Both the position numbers and the translations under genes were made by a program. A stretch of DNA of 64,000 bases from positions 310,001 to 374,000 of the forward strand of contig NZ_JABMCC010000121.1 of the NCBI RefSeq assembly GCF_013359905.1. Direction: 5' to 3'. The notes under the pieces are model-generated. The model searched no databases. It was not told the DNA's origin and worked only from the letters and a program-made list of their open reading frames with translations. Shown here piece after piece: positions 26,719-37,911 of this stretch; the stretch's first letter is position 1; each line of letters starts with the position of its first letter. Origin of the DNA: Paenibacillus taichungensis (GTDB lineage: Bacteria; Bacillota; Bacilli; Paenibacillales; Paenibacillaceae).

Positions 26719-29700
26719 ATGTTGAAATCAGCTGCTAAAAAAAGTTTGTCTGCCATGCTAGCAGGCACCGTTATGTTAACCGGGTACACCGGCTTGTGGG
26801 CGGGTCCCCAAACGGTTTATGCCGAAGAGCAGACCATTGATGCTCAGGCGGACGGAATAAACGAAGCTCGATTTTTGCAATTGTATGATCAACTGAAGGA
26901 CCCGGCGAACGGTTATTTTTCTCCAGAGGGCATTCCGTATCACTCGATTGAAACGCTGATGAGCGAGGCACCGGATTATGGGCACATGACGACATCCGAG
27001 GCATACAGTTACTGGCTCTGGCTGGAAACAATGTACGGTCACTATACGGGTGATTGGTCCAAACTGGAAGCCGCTTGGGACAGCATGGAGAAATACATCA
27101 TCCCAGTCAATGAAGGTGACGGCAAGGAAGAGCAGCCTACGATGAGTTATTACAATCCGAACAGCCCGGCCACCTATGCAGCGGAAAAACCTTATCCGGA
27201 TCAATATCCTTCTGCCATTAATGGTCAATATGCTGCCGGAAAAGACCCACTTGATGCCGAGTTGAAAGCTTCCTACGGCAACAATCAGACATACCTGATG
27301 CATTGGCTGCTGGATGTGGATAATTGGTACGGCTATGGTAACCTGCTGAATCCGAATCATACGGCAGCTTATGTGAATACATTCCAGCGTGGGGAGCAGG
27401 AGTCTGTATGGGAGGCCATCCCTCATCCTTCCCAGGACAATAAAACGTTTGGCAAAACGGGCGAAGGTTTCATGAGCCTGTTCACCAAGGAGACCCAGGC
27501 GCCAGCAGCCCAGTGGCGTTATACCAACGCAACGGATGCTGACGCACGTGCGGTACAGGTACTGTATTGGGCGAAGGAGATGGGCTATACCAATACAGCG
27601 TATCTGGACAAAGCGAAGAAGATGGGTGACTATCTGCGCTATGGGATGCACGACAAGTACTTTCAGAAGATCGGAAGTGCCAAGAACGGTACACCAACTG
27701 CCGGTACAGGCAAAGACTCTAATATGTATCTGATGGCGTGGTATACCTCATGGGGCGGCGGCCTTGGCGAGGGTGGGAACTGGGCTTGGCGGATTGGAGC
27801 CAGTCACACGCATCAGGCTTACCAGAATCCAGTGGCAGCTTATGCCTTATCTGATCCGGAAGGCGGCCTGATTCCAAAATCAGCAACTGCCAAGGCAGAT
27901 TGGAATGCATCGTTGAAGCGCCAACTGGAATTCTACACTTGGCTACAGTCTCACGAAGGAGCGATTGGAGGGGGAGCGACGAACAGTTTTGATGGCGCTT
28001 ACAAAGCTTATCCTACTGGAACCAGTACGTTCTACGACATGGCTTATCAGGAAGCTCCAGTATATCGGGACCCGGACTCCAACACGTGGTTTGGTTTCCA
28101 GGCTTGGTCGTTGGAGCGTGTAGCTGAGATGTATTACATTCTTGCCGAGAGCGGGGACCTCAGCTCTGAGAACTTCCAGATGGCCAAAAAAGTCATTACC
28201 AAGTGGATTGACTGGTCCAAGGATTATGTGTTTGTGGATGAACGTCCAGTTACAGATGCTGAAGGATATTATTTGAATGCGGCAGGTCAGCGTATTCTTG
28301 GTGGTACCAATGCACAGGTTGCAACTTCACCTGCACCAGGCGAATTTTGGATACCAGGCAGCCAGGAATGGCAGGGGCAACCGGATAAATGGAATGGGTT
28401 CAGTTCCTTTACGAACAATCCTAATTTCCATGTGGTAACCAAAGATCCTGCTCAGGACACAGGCGTACTGGGGAGTTATATCAAAGCCCTGACGTTCTTT
28501 GCTGCAGGGACTCAAGCCGAAGGCGGCGTACTCAGTACCAAAGGACAGGAAGCCAAAGATATAGCCGAGAAACTGCTGAATACAGCCTGGGATTACAATG
28601 ATGGTGTGGGAATTGTCACCGAAGAAGTCCGTAAAGACTACTTCCGCTTCTTCGCCAAAGAGATCTACATTCCGGCGAACTGGACGGGAACCTTCGGGCA
28701 AGGGAACACGATACCGGGTACAGCTGGCGTACCTTCTGACCCCGCCAAAGGTGGTAATGGCGTATACATTGGTTACTCTGACCTGCGTCCGGCCATCAAG
28801 CAAGATCCGGCTTGGGCTTATCTGGATAATCTGTACAAAACGTCTTATAATCCAACAACGAAAAAATGGGAAAATGGCGCACCAACCTTTACGTATCACC
28901 GTTTCTGGTCACAGGTAGATATGGCTACCGCGTATGGAGAATATGATCGTCTCCTGGGTGAAGCCGGAAACCCAGGAATTCAGGTGCCGGGAGCTCCAGC
29001 TGGTCTGACAGCTGCAGCAGGCAGTGAACAGGTTGTTCTGAACTGGACAGCATCCACTGGTGCCGCTTCTTACACGGTAAAACGTGCAGAGGTAAACGGT
29101 GGCCCGTATACTTCCGTAGCAACGGGGGTTACTGGCTCGACCTTCACAGATACAGGACTGACCAATGGCAAAACGTACTATTATGTGGTGACCGCAGTGA
29201 ATACGGCAGGTGAATCTGCACCTTCTGCTCAGGCCTCCGCAACACCGCAAGCGGGAACATCCATACCGGGAGTGTTAACCCTTACAGGAACGGCAGGCAA
29301 TAATCAGGCTGTGCTAACATGGACCGCATCGACCGGGGCTGCAAGTTACAAGGTACAACGCTCGGTTGTAGGTGGAACCTACGCCGATCTAACTACAGGT
29401 CAGACGGCATTGACTTACACGGATGCCACGGCAGTGAACGGTACCGCATATAATTACCGAGTGGTAGCTATAAATGCAAGCGGGCAGACCTTGTCCAATG
29501 TAGTGACGGTGACACCCACAGCGCCTCCTGTAACGACAGGTACACTTGAAGTGCAATACCGCAATGGTGGTTCAGGGACGTCTGGCAATGCGGTGACCCC
29601 GCAGTTCAATATCAAGAACACTGGCACGACAGCAGTGGATCTGAGCCAGGTGAAGGTGCGGTATTACTTTACGAAGGATAGTGCATCCGATCTGAGTTTC

Positions 29701-29994
29701 TGGTGTGATTACGCTCAGATTGGCAGCGCCAACGTTGAAGCTCACTTTGTGACAGTAGATCCGGCTAAAGGGACAGCGGATACGTATCTGGAGATTGGTT
29801 TCAAATCCGGGGCAGGCAGTCTGGCTGCCGGAGCAGAGACGGGAATTATCCAGGGTCGCTTCTCGAAGAACAACTGGACGAATTTTGATCAGACCAATGA
29901 CTATTCTTTCGATGCGTCCAAAACGGCCTTTAGCGCCTGGAACAAAGTGACCGCTTATATTGGCGGAGTCAATGCTTGGGGGATGGAGCCATAA
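26719..29994 (+). CDS. GH48 reducing-end cellobiohydrolase, GH48-FN3-FN3-CBM3
   Basis: Secreted 1091-residue exocellulase releasing cellobiose from cellulose chain reducing ends. Signal peptide about 1-35 (VYAEE junction). The GH48 domain (about 40-745) shows EAPDYGHMTTSEAYSYWLWL, in which E83 and E94 correspond to the two catalytic-tunnel Glu residues of clostridial Cel48 enzymes. Two FN3 modules (about 755-844 and 846-936) and CBM3 (940-1091) follow. GGGAGG lies 6-7 nt before ATG. It is co-transcribed with the GH9 gene. The C-terminal 330 residues are a close paralog of the GH9 tail. A terminator at 30019 ends the operon. Confidence 0.95.
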   Translation: MLKSAAKKSLSAMLAGTVMLTGYTGLWAGPQTVYAEEQTIDAQADGINEARFLQLYDQLKDPANGYFSPEGIPYHSIETLMSEAPDYGHMTTSEAYSYWLWLETMYGHYTGDWSKLEAAWDSMEKYIIPVNEGDGKEEQPTMSYYNPNSPATYAAEKPYPDQYPSAINGQYAAGKDPLDAELKASYGNNQTYLMHWLLDVDNWYGYGNLLNPNHTAAYVNTFQRGEQESVWEAIPHPSQDNKTFGKTGEGFMSLFTKETQAPAAQWRYTNATDADARAVQVLYWAKEMGYTNTAYLDKAKKMGDYLRYGMHDKYFQKIGSAKNGTPTAGTGKDSNMYLMAWYTSWGGGLGEGGNWAWRIGASHTHQAYQNPVAAYALSDPEGGLIPKSATAKADWNASLKRQLEFYTWLQSHEGAIGGGATNSFDGAYKAYPTGTSTFYDMAYQEAPVYRDPDSNTWFGFQAWSLERVAEMYYILAESGDLSSENFQMAKKVITKWIDWSKDYVFVDERPVTDAEGYYLNAAGQRILGGTNAQVATSPAPGEFWIPGSQEWQGQPDKWNGFSSFTNNPNFHVVTKDPAQDTGVLGSYIKALTFFAAGTQAEGGVLSTKGQEAKDIAEKLLNTAWDYNDGVGIVTEEVRKDYFRFFAKEIYIPANWTGTFGQGNTIPGTAGVPSDPAKGGNGVYIGYSDLRPAIKQDPAWAYLDNLYKTSYNPTTKKWENGAPTFTYHRFWSQVDMATAYGEYDRLLGEAGNPGIQVPGAPAGLTAAAGSEQVVLNWTASTGAASYTVKRAEVNGGPYTSVATGVTGSTFTDTGLTNGKTYYYVVTAVNTAGESAPSAQASATPQAGTSIPGVLTLTGTAGNNQAVLTWTASTGAASYKVQRSVVGGTYADLTTGQTALTYTDATAVNGTAYNYRVVAINASGQTLSNVVTVTPTAPPVTTGTLEVQYRNGGSGTSGNAVTPQFNIKNTGTTAVDLSQVKVRYYFTKDSASDLSFWCDYAQIGSANVEAHFVTVDPAKGTADTYLEIGFKSGAGSLAAGAETGIIQGRFSKNNWTNFDQTNDYSFDASKTAFSAWNKVTAYIGGVNAWGMEP
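28984..29991 (+). repeat. Paralogous FN3-FN3-CBM3 coding block, copy 2
   Basis: Second copy of the block at 25638-26640, in direct orientation about 3.35 kb downstream, at the 3' end of the GH48 gene. Confidence 0.8.
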
Positions 29995-30018
29995 TCGATT
30001 TATATTGAGACAGAGTAC

Positions 30019-30040
30019 AGCCGGGGAGAGATCTCCGGCT
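30019..30040 (+). terminator. Terminator of the cellulase operon
   Basis: AGCCGG (30019-30024) pairs with CCGGCT (30035-30040) through an inner partly paired stem, followed by TTTTTTG. Confidence 0.8.
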
Positions 30041-30274
30041 TTTTTGTGATGATTTTGGGATTCAGGTACTCATTATCGCGAAATGAACCATAGTAATGTT
30101 TACCAAATATAGAATTTGAATATTAAAATATAGGTCGTATGGCGCATGTCCTAAGTGATGCTCGGTTTAGGTCTCATTTCTGCTTAAAACGAAGCACAGC
30201 AAATAGTTACAATAATTTAACCTTTGAAAAAGAAGAGATTTGCGGCAGTTTTAGCCAACTGATGTGAGAGGTAT

Positions 30275-30405
30275 CCCTGATTCTTAGTGCTCAAGCCTGC
30301 CTGATCGAATACAGGACTTTGGACTGATGATCGTTATGGACAGCCCGTTTTACAATGGGGCAAGCCCGGCGAATGAGGCCAGGTTAAAATTCTGTAACAT
30401 CAGGG
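30275..30405 (+). promoter_or_regulatory. Candidate structured 5' leader that can mask the nlpC/P60 ribosome binding site
   Basis: CCCTGAT (30275-30281) is complementary to ATCAGGG (30399-30405), which overlaps the Shine-Dalgarno AGGGGG. The roughly 117 nt enclosed can form local hairpins, for example CCTG-loop-CAGG in the first third and GCCC-loop-GGGGC in the second. NlpC/P60 hydrolases are often under c-di-AMP (ydaO) riboswitches in Bacillales, but I do not see that riboswitch's conserved core. The remaining gap from 30041 to 30274 is AT-rich and holds nothing else I can name. Confidence 0.4.
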
Positions 30406-30418
30406 GGAACACGACATC

Positions 30419-31198
30419 ATGAACTGGAAAAGCAAGATCATTACTGCAAGTGTAACAGCAACGATGCTGATGGGAAGTCTGACAACAGGAGCATTAACGA
30501 CACCTGCATCAGCAGCGGCAGTTGATAATTCAAAAGTTAAAGTCATCTGGGGCGTTAATTTGCGTACATCGCCATCTTCTTCCGCAAGCATTGTTCGTTT
30601 GGTGCCAAAAGGAGAGACTGTCACGGTAGTGCAAAAATCCGGATCAGGCTGGTATAAAGTTACGGACTCCGGTAACCGGACAGGATACATATCATCTTCT
30701 TCAAAATATACACAAGCCGTGAAAGGCAACACGACAACAGGAAGTTCAGTTACAGGCAGTGCTTCGGTGGAGAAAGTCATAGCTGCTGGTATGAAATATT
30801 GGGGAACGCCTTATGAATTTGGGGCAAGTCGTAACAGTACGGCTACGTTCGATTGTTCAAGCTTTGTCCGCCAGGCATTTATTGATGCACTTGGAATCAA
30901 GCTTCCATCCGATTCGCGTAAACAAGGTGCTTATGTGAAAGCTAATGGTACCGTTCAGACCAATTGGAAAAATCTGAAGCGTGGCGACCTGATGTACTTT
31001 ATGTCCTACAAAGGCAGTTCGGCTTCATCGTATTCTAGTGTGAACAAATCCACTGCTACGATTACCCACACGGGAATTTATCTGGGTGACGGCAAAATTC
31101 TGCACACTTATTCCAATGCTGGCGGCGGTGTAACGATTAGTGATATCTCCGGTAAACATTGGGAGTACCGTTTCCTGTTTGGTGGGAGTGCACTTTAA
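30419..31198 (+). CDS. NlpC/P60 peptidoglycan endopeptidase with SH3 domain
   Basis: 259-residue secreted cell-wall hydrolase cutting gamma-D-Glu-diaminopimelate type bonds in stem peptides. Signal peptide about 1-34 (PASAAA). A bacterial SH3 domain (about 40-100, VNLRTSPSSSASIVRLVPKG) binds the wall. The NlpC/P60 domain (about 118-259) has catalytic C146 in FDCSSFV, H217 in THTGIYLGDG, and a downstream polar residue. It is a single gene with a strong terminator; the leader (30275-30405) may control translation. Start ATG 30419 has AGGGGG about 11 nt upstream. Confidence 0.92.
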   Translation: MNWKSKIITASVTATMLMGSLTTGALTTPASAAAVDNSKVKVIWGVNLRTSPSSSASIVRLVPKGETVTVVQKSGSGWYKVTDSGNRTGYISSSSKYTQAVKGNTTTGSSVTGSASVEKVIAAGMKYWGTPYEFGASRNSTATFDCSSFVRQAFIDALGIKLPSDSRKQGAYVKANGTVQTNWKNLKRGDLMYFMSYKGSSASSYSSVNKSTATITHTGIYLGDGKILHTYSNAGGGVTISDISGKHWEYRFLFGGSAL

Positions 31199-31232
31199 GT
31201 TCCAGTACGCTTATTAAATAATGAACATATAT

Positions 31233-31273
31233 AGAACCTTCCATCTCTGCTTATACGGGGGATGGAAGGTTCT
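31233..31273. terminator. Bidirectional terminator
   Basis: AGAACCTTCCATC (31233-31245) pairs perfectly with 31261-31273, followed by TTTTGTTG. It also serves the converging regulator gene. Confidence 0.85.
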
Positions 31274-31285
31274 TTTTGTTGTTTA

Positions 31286-32194
31286 TTAGTCCTGGTAGTA
31301 CAGACGGAACAGAATATCCTGATCATAGTTGCCGAATCCTTGACCATACAACGTCAACCCGCCCACATGCTGCGCATCTTCCTCCACGGAGAGGCGTAAT
31401 GTCCACTGATTGCGTTCCACGGGAATATCAGCAAGCGTAACTTCGGACATAAGCTGTCCATCAATAAATGTGCCCTCATGGGTGATCCGCAGCACTTTGA
31501 GCATGCCGTATTGATTGACACTGTCGCTCCACCATTCCGGGGTGAACATGCCTCGTCCATTTCCGGAATCTCCAGGACTTGTCCATTCACCTAGTCGAAT
31601 TCCGTTGAGCATGAAGGTAATATCCGAGGGCCAATTTGGGTTGACCGAAGGGGCCTCTGAACCTATTTCAAGTGACAATTCAATGGCACTGATCTGTTGA
31701 CCTGACAAGATATAGTTTGGGATTTTGTATTCTACGAATCCGCGTCCAAACCAGAGAATATGGGCATGCATGCGTTCGGGATCCAGAAAATAGCGTGGAT
31801 CATCATATTGTCCAATGACCTGATTGGATGTAGCCAGACCACAAGTTGGATACACATCAAAATGGGTATAATGCCCGACAGGGATTGCCACTTCATGAAG
31901 CTTGCGGGAAGCTCCCGTTTCCTGTGGCATAGAGATGCCAATCCAGTCGACTGCCAGGCTGTTCATTTTGTGCGTGCCGCCATCCTTGCGAATCATTTTG
32001 GACTGAATAATGCCCACATCCTGAAGCTTGCGAACATGCATGGTTACAATTGCGCTGCTCAGGCCGAGTGATGCGGCAATGTCCTTCACGTTCATTGGGG
32101 TCTCCGCGACAAGTCTGATAATCTGCAGACGCACTTCACTCGCGAGTGCTTCGTATAGGGGCAGCCATTCTGCATCGGTATTTGCTCTAATCAC
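31286..32194 (-). CDS. ArsR-type regulator with C-terminal sensor-like domain, paralog A
   Basis: 302-residue DNA-binding protein. Residues 1-75 form an ArsR-like winged helix (ALASEVRLQIIRLV, MNVKDIAASLGLSSAIVTMH). The following roughly 200 residues are absent from ordinary 100-residue ArsR repressors and contain PTCGLATS, DDPRYF, IPNY, GSEAP, PSDI, WTSPGD and NQYGMLKVLRITHEG, all shared with the paralog at 55952-56869. The two halves suggest a beta-sandwich ligand domain. No metal-binding Cys pattern of classical ArsR proteins is seen. It is divergently arranged with the GH51 gene, so arabinose or arabino-oligosaccharide sensing is the likely role (inference). Confidence 0.8.
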   Translation of the reverse strand: MIRANTDAEWLPLYEALASEVRLQIIRLVAETPMNVKDIAASLGLSSAIVTMHVRKLQDVGIIQSKMIRKDGGTHKMNSLAVDWIGISMPQETGASRKLHEVAIPVGHYTHFDVYPTCGLATSNQVIGQYDDPRYFLDPERMHAHILWFGRGFVEYKIPNYILSGQQISAIELSLEIGSEAPSVNPNWPSDITFMLNGIRLGEWTSPGDSGNGRGMFTPEWWSDSVNQYGMLKVLRITHEGTFIDGQLMSEVTLADIPVERNQWTLRLSVEEDAQHVGGLTLYGQGFGNYDQDILFRLYYQD

Positions 32195-33879
<1,685 letters not shown>

Positions 33880-33982
33880 TAGGTGAAATGAGTCGAGGAA
33901 TCATTCAGGGTTAGTTACACTGAGCACTCCGATGGTAGAACTACCTTGGGATCGTTGTGTTCCTCAACTATAAACGTGAATA

Positions 33983-34015
33983 AAAGCTGGATGCGAACAA
34001 ATCACATCCAGCTTT
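33983..34015 (+). terminator. Terminator of abfA
   Basis: AAAGCTGGATG (33983-33993) pairs perfectly with 34005-34015, followed by TTCGTG. Confidence 0.8.
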
Positions 34016-34086
34016 TTCGTGTTTCTTGGAGAGAACTACTAGAGAAGACTCCATTTGTTAAAAGTCACTCATCTCATCAATGAACT

Positions 34087-34860
34087 TTATTTTAACTCCG
34101 TATCCGGTCCGAACACAAAGCTCTCGCCATCGCGTGGAATGAGCACCTGTCCGTCCAATTGTTCGGATGCCAGATAACTGGCGAGGTCCACACGGGACAT
34201 CATGCAATGGTTAATGGCATCCATATGCACAGCAATCACATGTGCATCCGGTGCATGGCGTTTCACGGCAGCGACGTCAGGCCCGTCCATCGTAATCGGA
34301 TCTCCTTGCAGGAAGCGGGCACCGCCAGCATTCACAACAATCACCTCAGGTTGGAATTGACCAATGGCTTCGGCGGGCTCTTCGCACCAGATGGTATCCC
34401 CGGCGATATAGGCGACAGGTTCTTCGTCAGCTTCCAATACAAAACCAGACACCTTGCCCATACGTTCGCCAATTTCCCCGGTTCCGTGTTGTCCTGAAGT
34501 GCGGGCCAAACGGACAGAATGATACTCGTGTTTCTCATCCACGGCGGTAACGTTGGTAAATCCGGCTCCAGTGAACACGGCCTCATCTCCTGGCTGGCAC
34601 AGCAGAGGTACATCCTTGCGGAGCTGTTTCGCTGCTGCTTCATCCCAGTGATCGGGGTGGGTATGCGTAACGATCACCAGATCTGGATTCATATAATCTG
34701 TTTCCGTCTCGGGTAAGGAGACTCTAGGATTGCGTAATTCATTGGGCGTGTTCGGGAAAGCAGGCATCACTTCTTTATCCATCAACATGGGATCAACCAG
34801 TATATTCAGACCCCCATATTCCAACCATAATGTAGCATTACGAATCAATTGAATTTTCAT
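34087..34860 (-). CDS. Metallo-beta-lactamase-fold hydrolase
   Basis: 257-residue soluble protein of the MBL fold (UlaG/YtnP-like outline). The metal motif HxHxDH is intact (THTHPDHWD: H66, H68, D70, H71). Further ligand candidates are H124 in SGQHGTG, Asp in AGDTIW, and the late His in AVHMDAINH. The substrate is not readable; lactone or sugar-phosphate hydrolysis is typical of the fold. AAGGAG lies 12 nt before ATG. It is divergent from an Lrp/AsnC regulator 127 nt away, which may control it. Confidence 0.85.
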   Translation of the reverse strand: MKIQLIRNATLWLEYGGLNILVDPMLMDKEVMPAFPNTPNELRNPRVSLPETETDYMNPDLVIVTHTHPDHWDEAAAKQLRKDVPLLCQPGDEAVFTGAGFTNVTAVDEKHEYHSVRLARTSGQHGTGEIGERMGKVSGFVLEADEEPVAYIAGDTIWCEEPAEAIGQFQPEVIVVNAGGARFLQGDPITMDGPDVAAVKRHAPDAHVIAVHMDAINHCMMSRVDLASYLASEQLDGQVLIPRDGESFVFGPDTELK

Positions 34861-34987
34861 CGAACCTGCACTCCTTCGGGAATTAATGTTATTATCCTAT
34901 ATGTTATACAACCCGTTTATGGGCGTAAATAACACACTGAAAGTAAACAGACCACTTTAATTTCAAGTTGAAAGGATTGCAAAATAG

Positions 34988-35419
34988 ATGAATGAGACGA
35001 TTGATGATACAGATATACGCATACTGAAAAGCCTGATCCGGGACGCCAAACGTTCTCACAAAGAGATCGGCGAAGAGGTGCATCTGACCGGACAGGCTGT
35101 AGGTGCGAGAGTGCGTAAGCTGCATGATCTGGGTGTGATTGAAGGCTATACGGTAAAATGGAACCCGGAACGCCTCGGCTTGGGCCTGCAGGCATTTGTA
35201 ACGATTTTTCTGAATTCCGGCGACCGACATGCCGCCTTCCGTGAATTTATGGCTGCACGTGAAGACATCGTGGAGGTTCACCGTGTCAGCGGAGAGGGCT
35301 GTTATCTGATGATCGTACGCACAGGAACCATGGAGCAGCTTGGCAGTTTGCTGGAAGCCATTTTGCCGTATGGAAATTATAGAATGAACCTGTCTGTTGG
35401 TATCGAAAAGTCGGAATGA
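34988..35419 (+). CDS. Lrp/AsnC-family transcriptional regulator
   Basis: 143-residue regulator. The N-terminal AsnC-type helix-turn-helix (IDDTDIRILKSLIRDAKRSH, then VHLTGQAVGARVRKL) is followed by a RAM effector-binding domain (VIEGYTVKWNP to the end) that forms octamers and binds amino acids in the family. AAAGGAT lies about 11 nt upstream of ATG. The divergent MBL-fold gene is its probable target (inference). It converges with the next gene with only 13 nt between stop codons. Confidence 0.88.
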   Translation: MNETIDDTDIRILKSLIRDAKRSHKEIGEEVHLTGQAVGARVRKLHDLGVIEGYTVKWNPERLGLGLQAFVTIFLNSGDRHAAFREFMAAREDIVEVHRVSGEGCYLMIVRTGTMEQLGSLLEAILPYGNYRMNLSVGIEKSE

Positions 35420-35432
35420 TGTGAGCTGGATT

Positions 35433-35948
35433 TCAGATGTCCTGTTGCTGTTTCTCACGCAGCGTCTCCTGTAAAAGGACGACTGCTCGAACGAGCTCTT
35501 TTTTGGTTAGCAAATGATCGGTCTGGATATGACGCCGGGTGCCGTCTTTCAAATACAGGGCAATCATGGGGGAAGCAGACAATATCCATTTGCTGAAGGC
35601 GGGAGAGCCAAGCTCAATTTTACGAATCTCATTCCAGGGAATGGTCCGTTTAAGGGTATGAAGACCTTCATCATTCCAGGATAATAACACAGGAGAACTC
35701 GCGATTGCGCGGGATAGAAACATAAAAAATAAAGGCCCGATAAACCACATGCCAAGAATGGCTGCGATGGAATAATACAATGTCTCCAGTTGTCCAGCAT
35801 GATCGTCATAGATGATCCATAACAGGGTTACACATAACAGAAAGAACAGAAGACATATTGCTCCTTTCCATGTAGCCGTGAAACGGCGATAGCCAATCTG
35901 TCGATGCTCAAGCTTCGACTCTGATGATTTAGATAATTCAGGTTTCAT
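35433..35948 (-). CDS. Membrane protein with PH-like domain (candidate)
   Basis: 171-residue protein. Two hydrophobic segments (about 29-48 and 58-82) are followed by a soluble C-terminal half with a bacterial PH-like strand pattern: SWNDEGLHTLKRTIPWNEIRKIEL, then MIALYLKDGTRRHIQTD and a helical end. Small membrane-PH proteins of this layout are common and uncharacterised. Family name not assigned; the description rests on layout only. Confidence 0.55.
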   Translation of the reverse strand: MKPELSKSSESKLEHRQIGYRRFTATWKGAICLLFFLLCVTLLWIIYDDHAGQLETLYYSIAAILGMWFIGPLFFMFLSRAIASSPVLLSWNDEGLHTLKRTIPWNEIRKIELGSPAFSKWILSASPMIALYLKDGTRRHIQTDHLLTKKELVRAVVLLQETLREKQQQDI

Positions 35949-36051
35949 AAATACGCCTCCTTAACATCATTTCCCAGAAAATATACCAAACATGCCGCCT
36001 GCATCGCAGAGCGGCACGTTCAACGTTATAAAACCCATTTGGTTGGATGAG

Positions 36052-37911
36052 CTAGCCAGAAATAGCTGAATCGTTACCGGCTTCACGCGCATGGGTGTAA
36101 AGATCAGCATATACCCCTTCAGCATCGATTAACTTCTGATGTGAGCCTTCCTCGACAATCTCACCATTCTCCATAACGAGAATCCGATCTGCATGCATGA
36201 CTGTAGATAATCGATGTGCAATAACAATCGTTGTTCTTCCCTGAGAGACGGATTCCAGCGCCTGTTGTACCAACTGTTCGGTATGCGAATCCAGATTGGC
36301 GGTTGCTTCATCCAGGATAAGCACTCGGGGTTGAAAGACCACGATTCGGGCAAACGATATCAGTTGACGTTCTCCGGCCGACAGACCGCTTCCACGTTCG
36401 GAAAGACGAGTATCATACCCTTGCGGTAAACGTGAAATCATGGCATGTGCTCCGACGAAACGGCAGGCCTGAATAGCCTGCTCTCTTGTAATATCCTCGC
36501 GGAACATGCGTACATTGTCAATGATGGAGCCTGAGAATAGGAATGGTTCCTGCTGGATCAGACCAACGATCCGATGAAGATTGGCCTGCGGGAAATGGCG
36601 AATATCTACGCCATCGATCTCGATGCTGCCCTGATTCACATCGTAAAAGCGATTGAGCAGGGAGATCAACGTACTTTTGCCAGCGCCTGTTGTGCCTACA
36701 ATACCCACCATTTCACCTGGATAAAGATGCAGATTCATATGCTGAATCAGGGGGCGATCTGCCCGATAGCCGAATGAAACATCATTAAAATCAATCTGTC
36801 CCATCACGTTCCGTGGTTCAAGTGTGGAGGCAGTCCCGGGTTTGGGGTCATCGACTTCTGGACGAGTACTCAGAATGTTCCAGATTCGATCCATGGATAC
36901 GGTTGTCGACTGGAATGTGTTCCACTGCATGGTGATCTGGTTAATCGGCTGGAAGAACTGACGGATGTAACTGATAAACGCATAGAGCACACCCACCTGC
37001 AATGATTCACCCAGCACGGCACGTCCTCCAAGCCATACCATCATAACAAGCGCCGCATTGCCAAGGATATCAAACGTCCGGTTGAATATAACATTCGAAC
37101 GAGCTTGTGTGATATTGGCCTTCAGGTGAAGTTGGTTCTGTTCCGTGAATCTTTTCTTCTGTTCTTCTTCCTGATGGAAGGCCTGGATCAAAAACATGCC
37201 GGACAGGTTCTCTGCCGTAAATGCAATCAAACGGGAGAGACGAGTTCGGGCATTCTGATAAGCCCTGCGTAGCTGGCTCCGAAATAATACCGCAACGATG
37301 GCGATCACAGGCAACACGATGAGGGAGTACCCTGCGAGTACCGGATCGAGCTGGAACATAAAGACGATAATGAGCACCAGCATCATGCCATCCCGGATGA
37401 GACTAAGCAGTACTTGAGTGAAGAAACTGCTGATCGTTTCCGTATCACTGGATACATTCGTCACCAGACTGCCGATATGGAAACGATCGAAGAAAGACAT
37501 CGACATTTTGGAGATATGCTTGAACAGGTCTTTGCGAATGCGAGAGACGATGTTCTGACCGACATGTTGCAGCAGATTGTTTTGTACATAGGTAAAAATA
37601 AAGCTGATTACAGCCAGCCCCAGAAAGATAGCTGCCAACTGGACAAGGAAACCTACACTGGTCTGACCAATTGCCAGGTGATCATCGATCGCGATCTTCA
37701 CCAGGTAAGGCTGAAGCAAATCGGCGGAGATGCCGAGCAGCGAACAGAGAAAAATACCTGCAAAGGCCCATTTATGGGGTTTGGCGTAGGACATCATCGC
37801 TTTGAAGGAAGTGCGCTTACTCTGGTCTGCGCCTGCATCGGAACCGGACCCATGCCCTGACGGTGCTTGTGCTCCGGCATCTGAACGAACTTCAGCGTTA
37901 CGGTCAGTCAT
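36052..37911 (-). CDS. ABC exporter subunit with canonical ATPase site (BmrD-like)
   Basis: 619-residue half-transporter, six membrane helices (about 35-330) plus ATPase. Walker A GTTGAGKST, signature LSAGERQ, Walker B VLILDEATANLD with the catalytic Glu, and the switch His in IAHRLSTV are all intact. A Gly/Ser/Asp-rich N-terminal extension (about 1-33) precedes the first helix, as in BmrD/YheH. Start ATG 37911 (GGAGGG 7 nt upstream) overlaps the stop of the upstream subunit gene by 8 nt, indicating translational coupling. It pairs with the 37904-39646 product as a heterodimeric multidrug exporter. Confidence 0.9.
   Translation of the reverse strand: MTDRNAEVRSDAGAQAPSGHGSGSDAGADQSKRTSFKAMMSYAKPHKWAFAGIFLCSLLGISADLLQPYLVKIAIDDHLAIGQTSVGFLVQLAAIFLGLAVISFIFTYVQNNLLQHVGQNIVSRIRKDLFKHISKMSMSFFDRFHIGSLVTNVSSDTETISSFFTQVLLSLIRDGMMLVLIIVFMFQLDPVLAGYSLIVLPVIAIVAVLFRSQLRRAYQNARTRLSRLIAFTAENLSGMFLIQAFHQEEEQKKRFTEQNQLHLKANITQARSNVIFNRTFDILGNAALVMMVWLGGRAVLGESLQVGVLYAFISYIRQFFQPINQITMQWNTFQSTTVSMDRIWNILSTRPEVDDPKPGTASTLEPRNVMGQIDFNDVSFGYRADRPLIQHMNLHLYPGEMVGIVGTTGAGKSTLISLLNRFYDVNQGSIEIDGVDIRHFPQANLHRIVGLIQQEPFLFSGSIIDNVRMFREDITREQAIQACRFVGAHAMISRLPQGYDTRLSERGSGLSAGERQLISFARIVVFQPRVLILDEATANLDSHTEQLVQQALESVSQGRTTIVIAHRLSTVMHADRILVMENGEIVEEGSHQKLIDAEGVYADLYTHAREAGNDSAISG

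Noticed and set aside
26776-27651. 291-codon frame antisense to the GH48 gene
   Set aside because: Antisense to an obvious cellulase; its length comes from codon bias, and no family resemblance or RBS supports it.
30275-30405. c-di-AMP (ydaO/yuaA) riboswitch before the NlpC/P60 gene
   Set aside because: The context fits, but the conserved core sequences of that riboswitch are not visible. A covariance-model search would be decisive.
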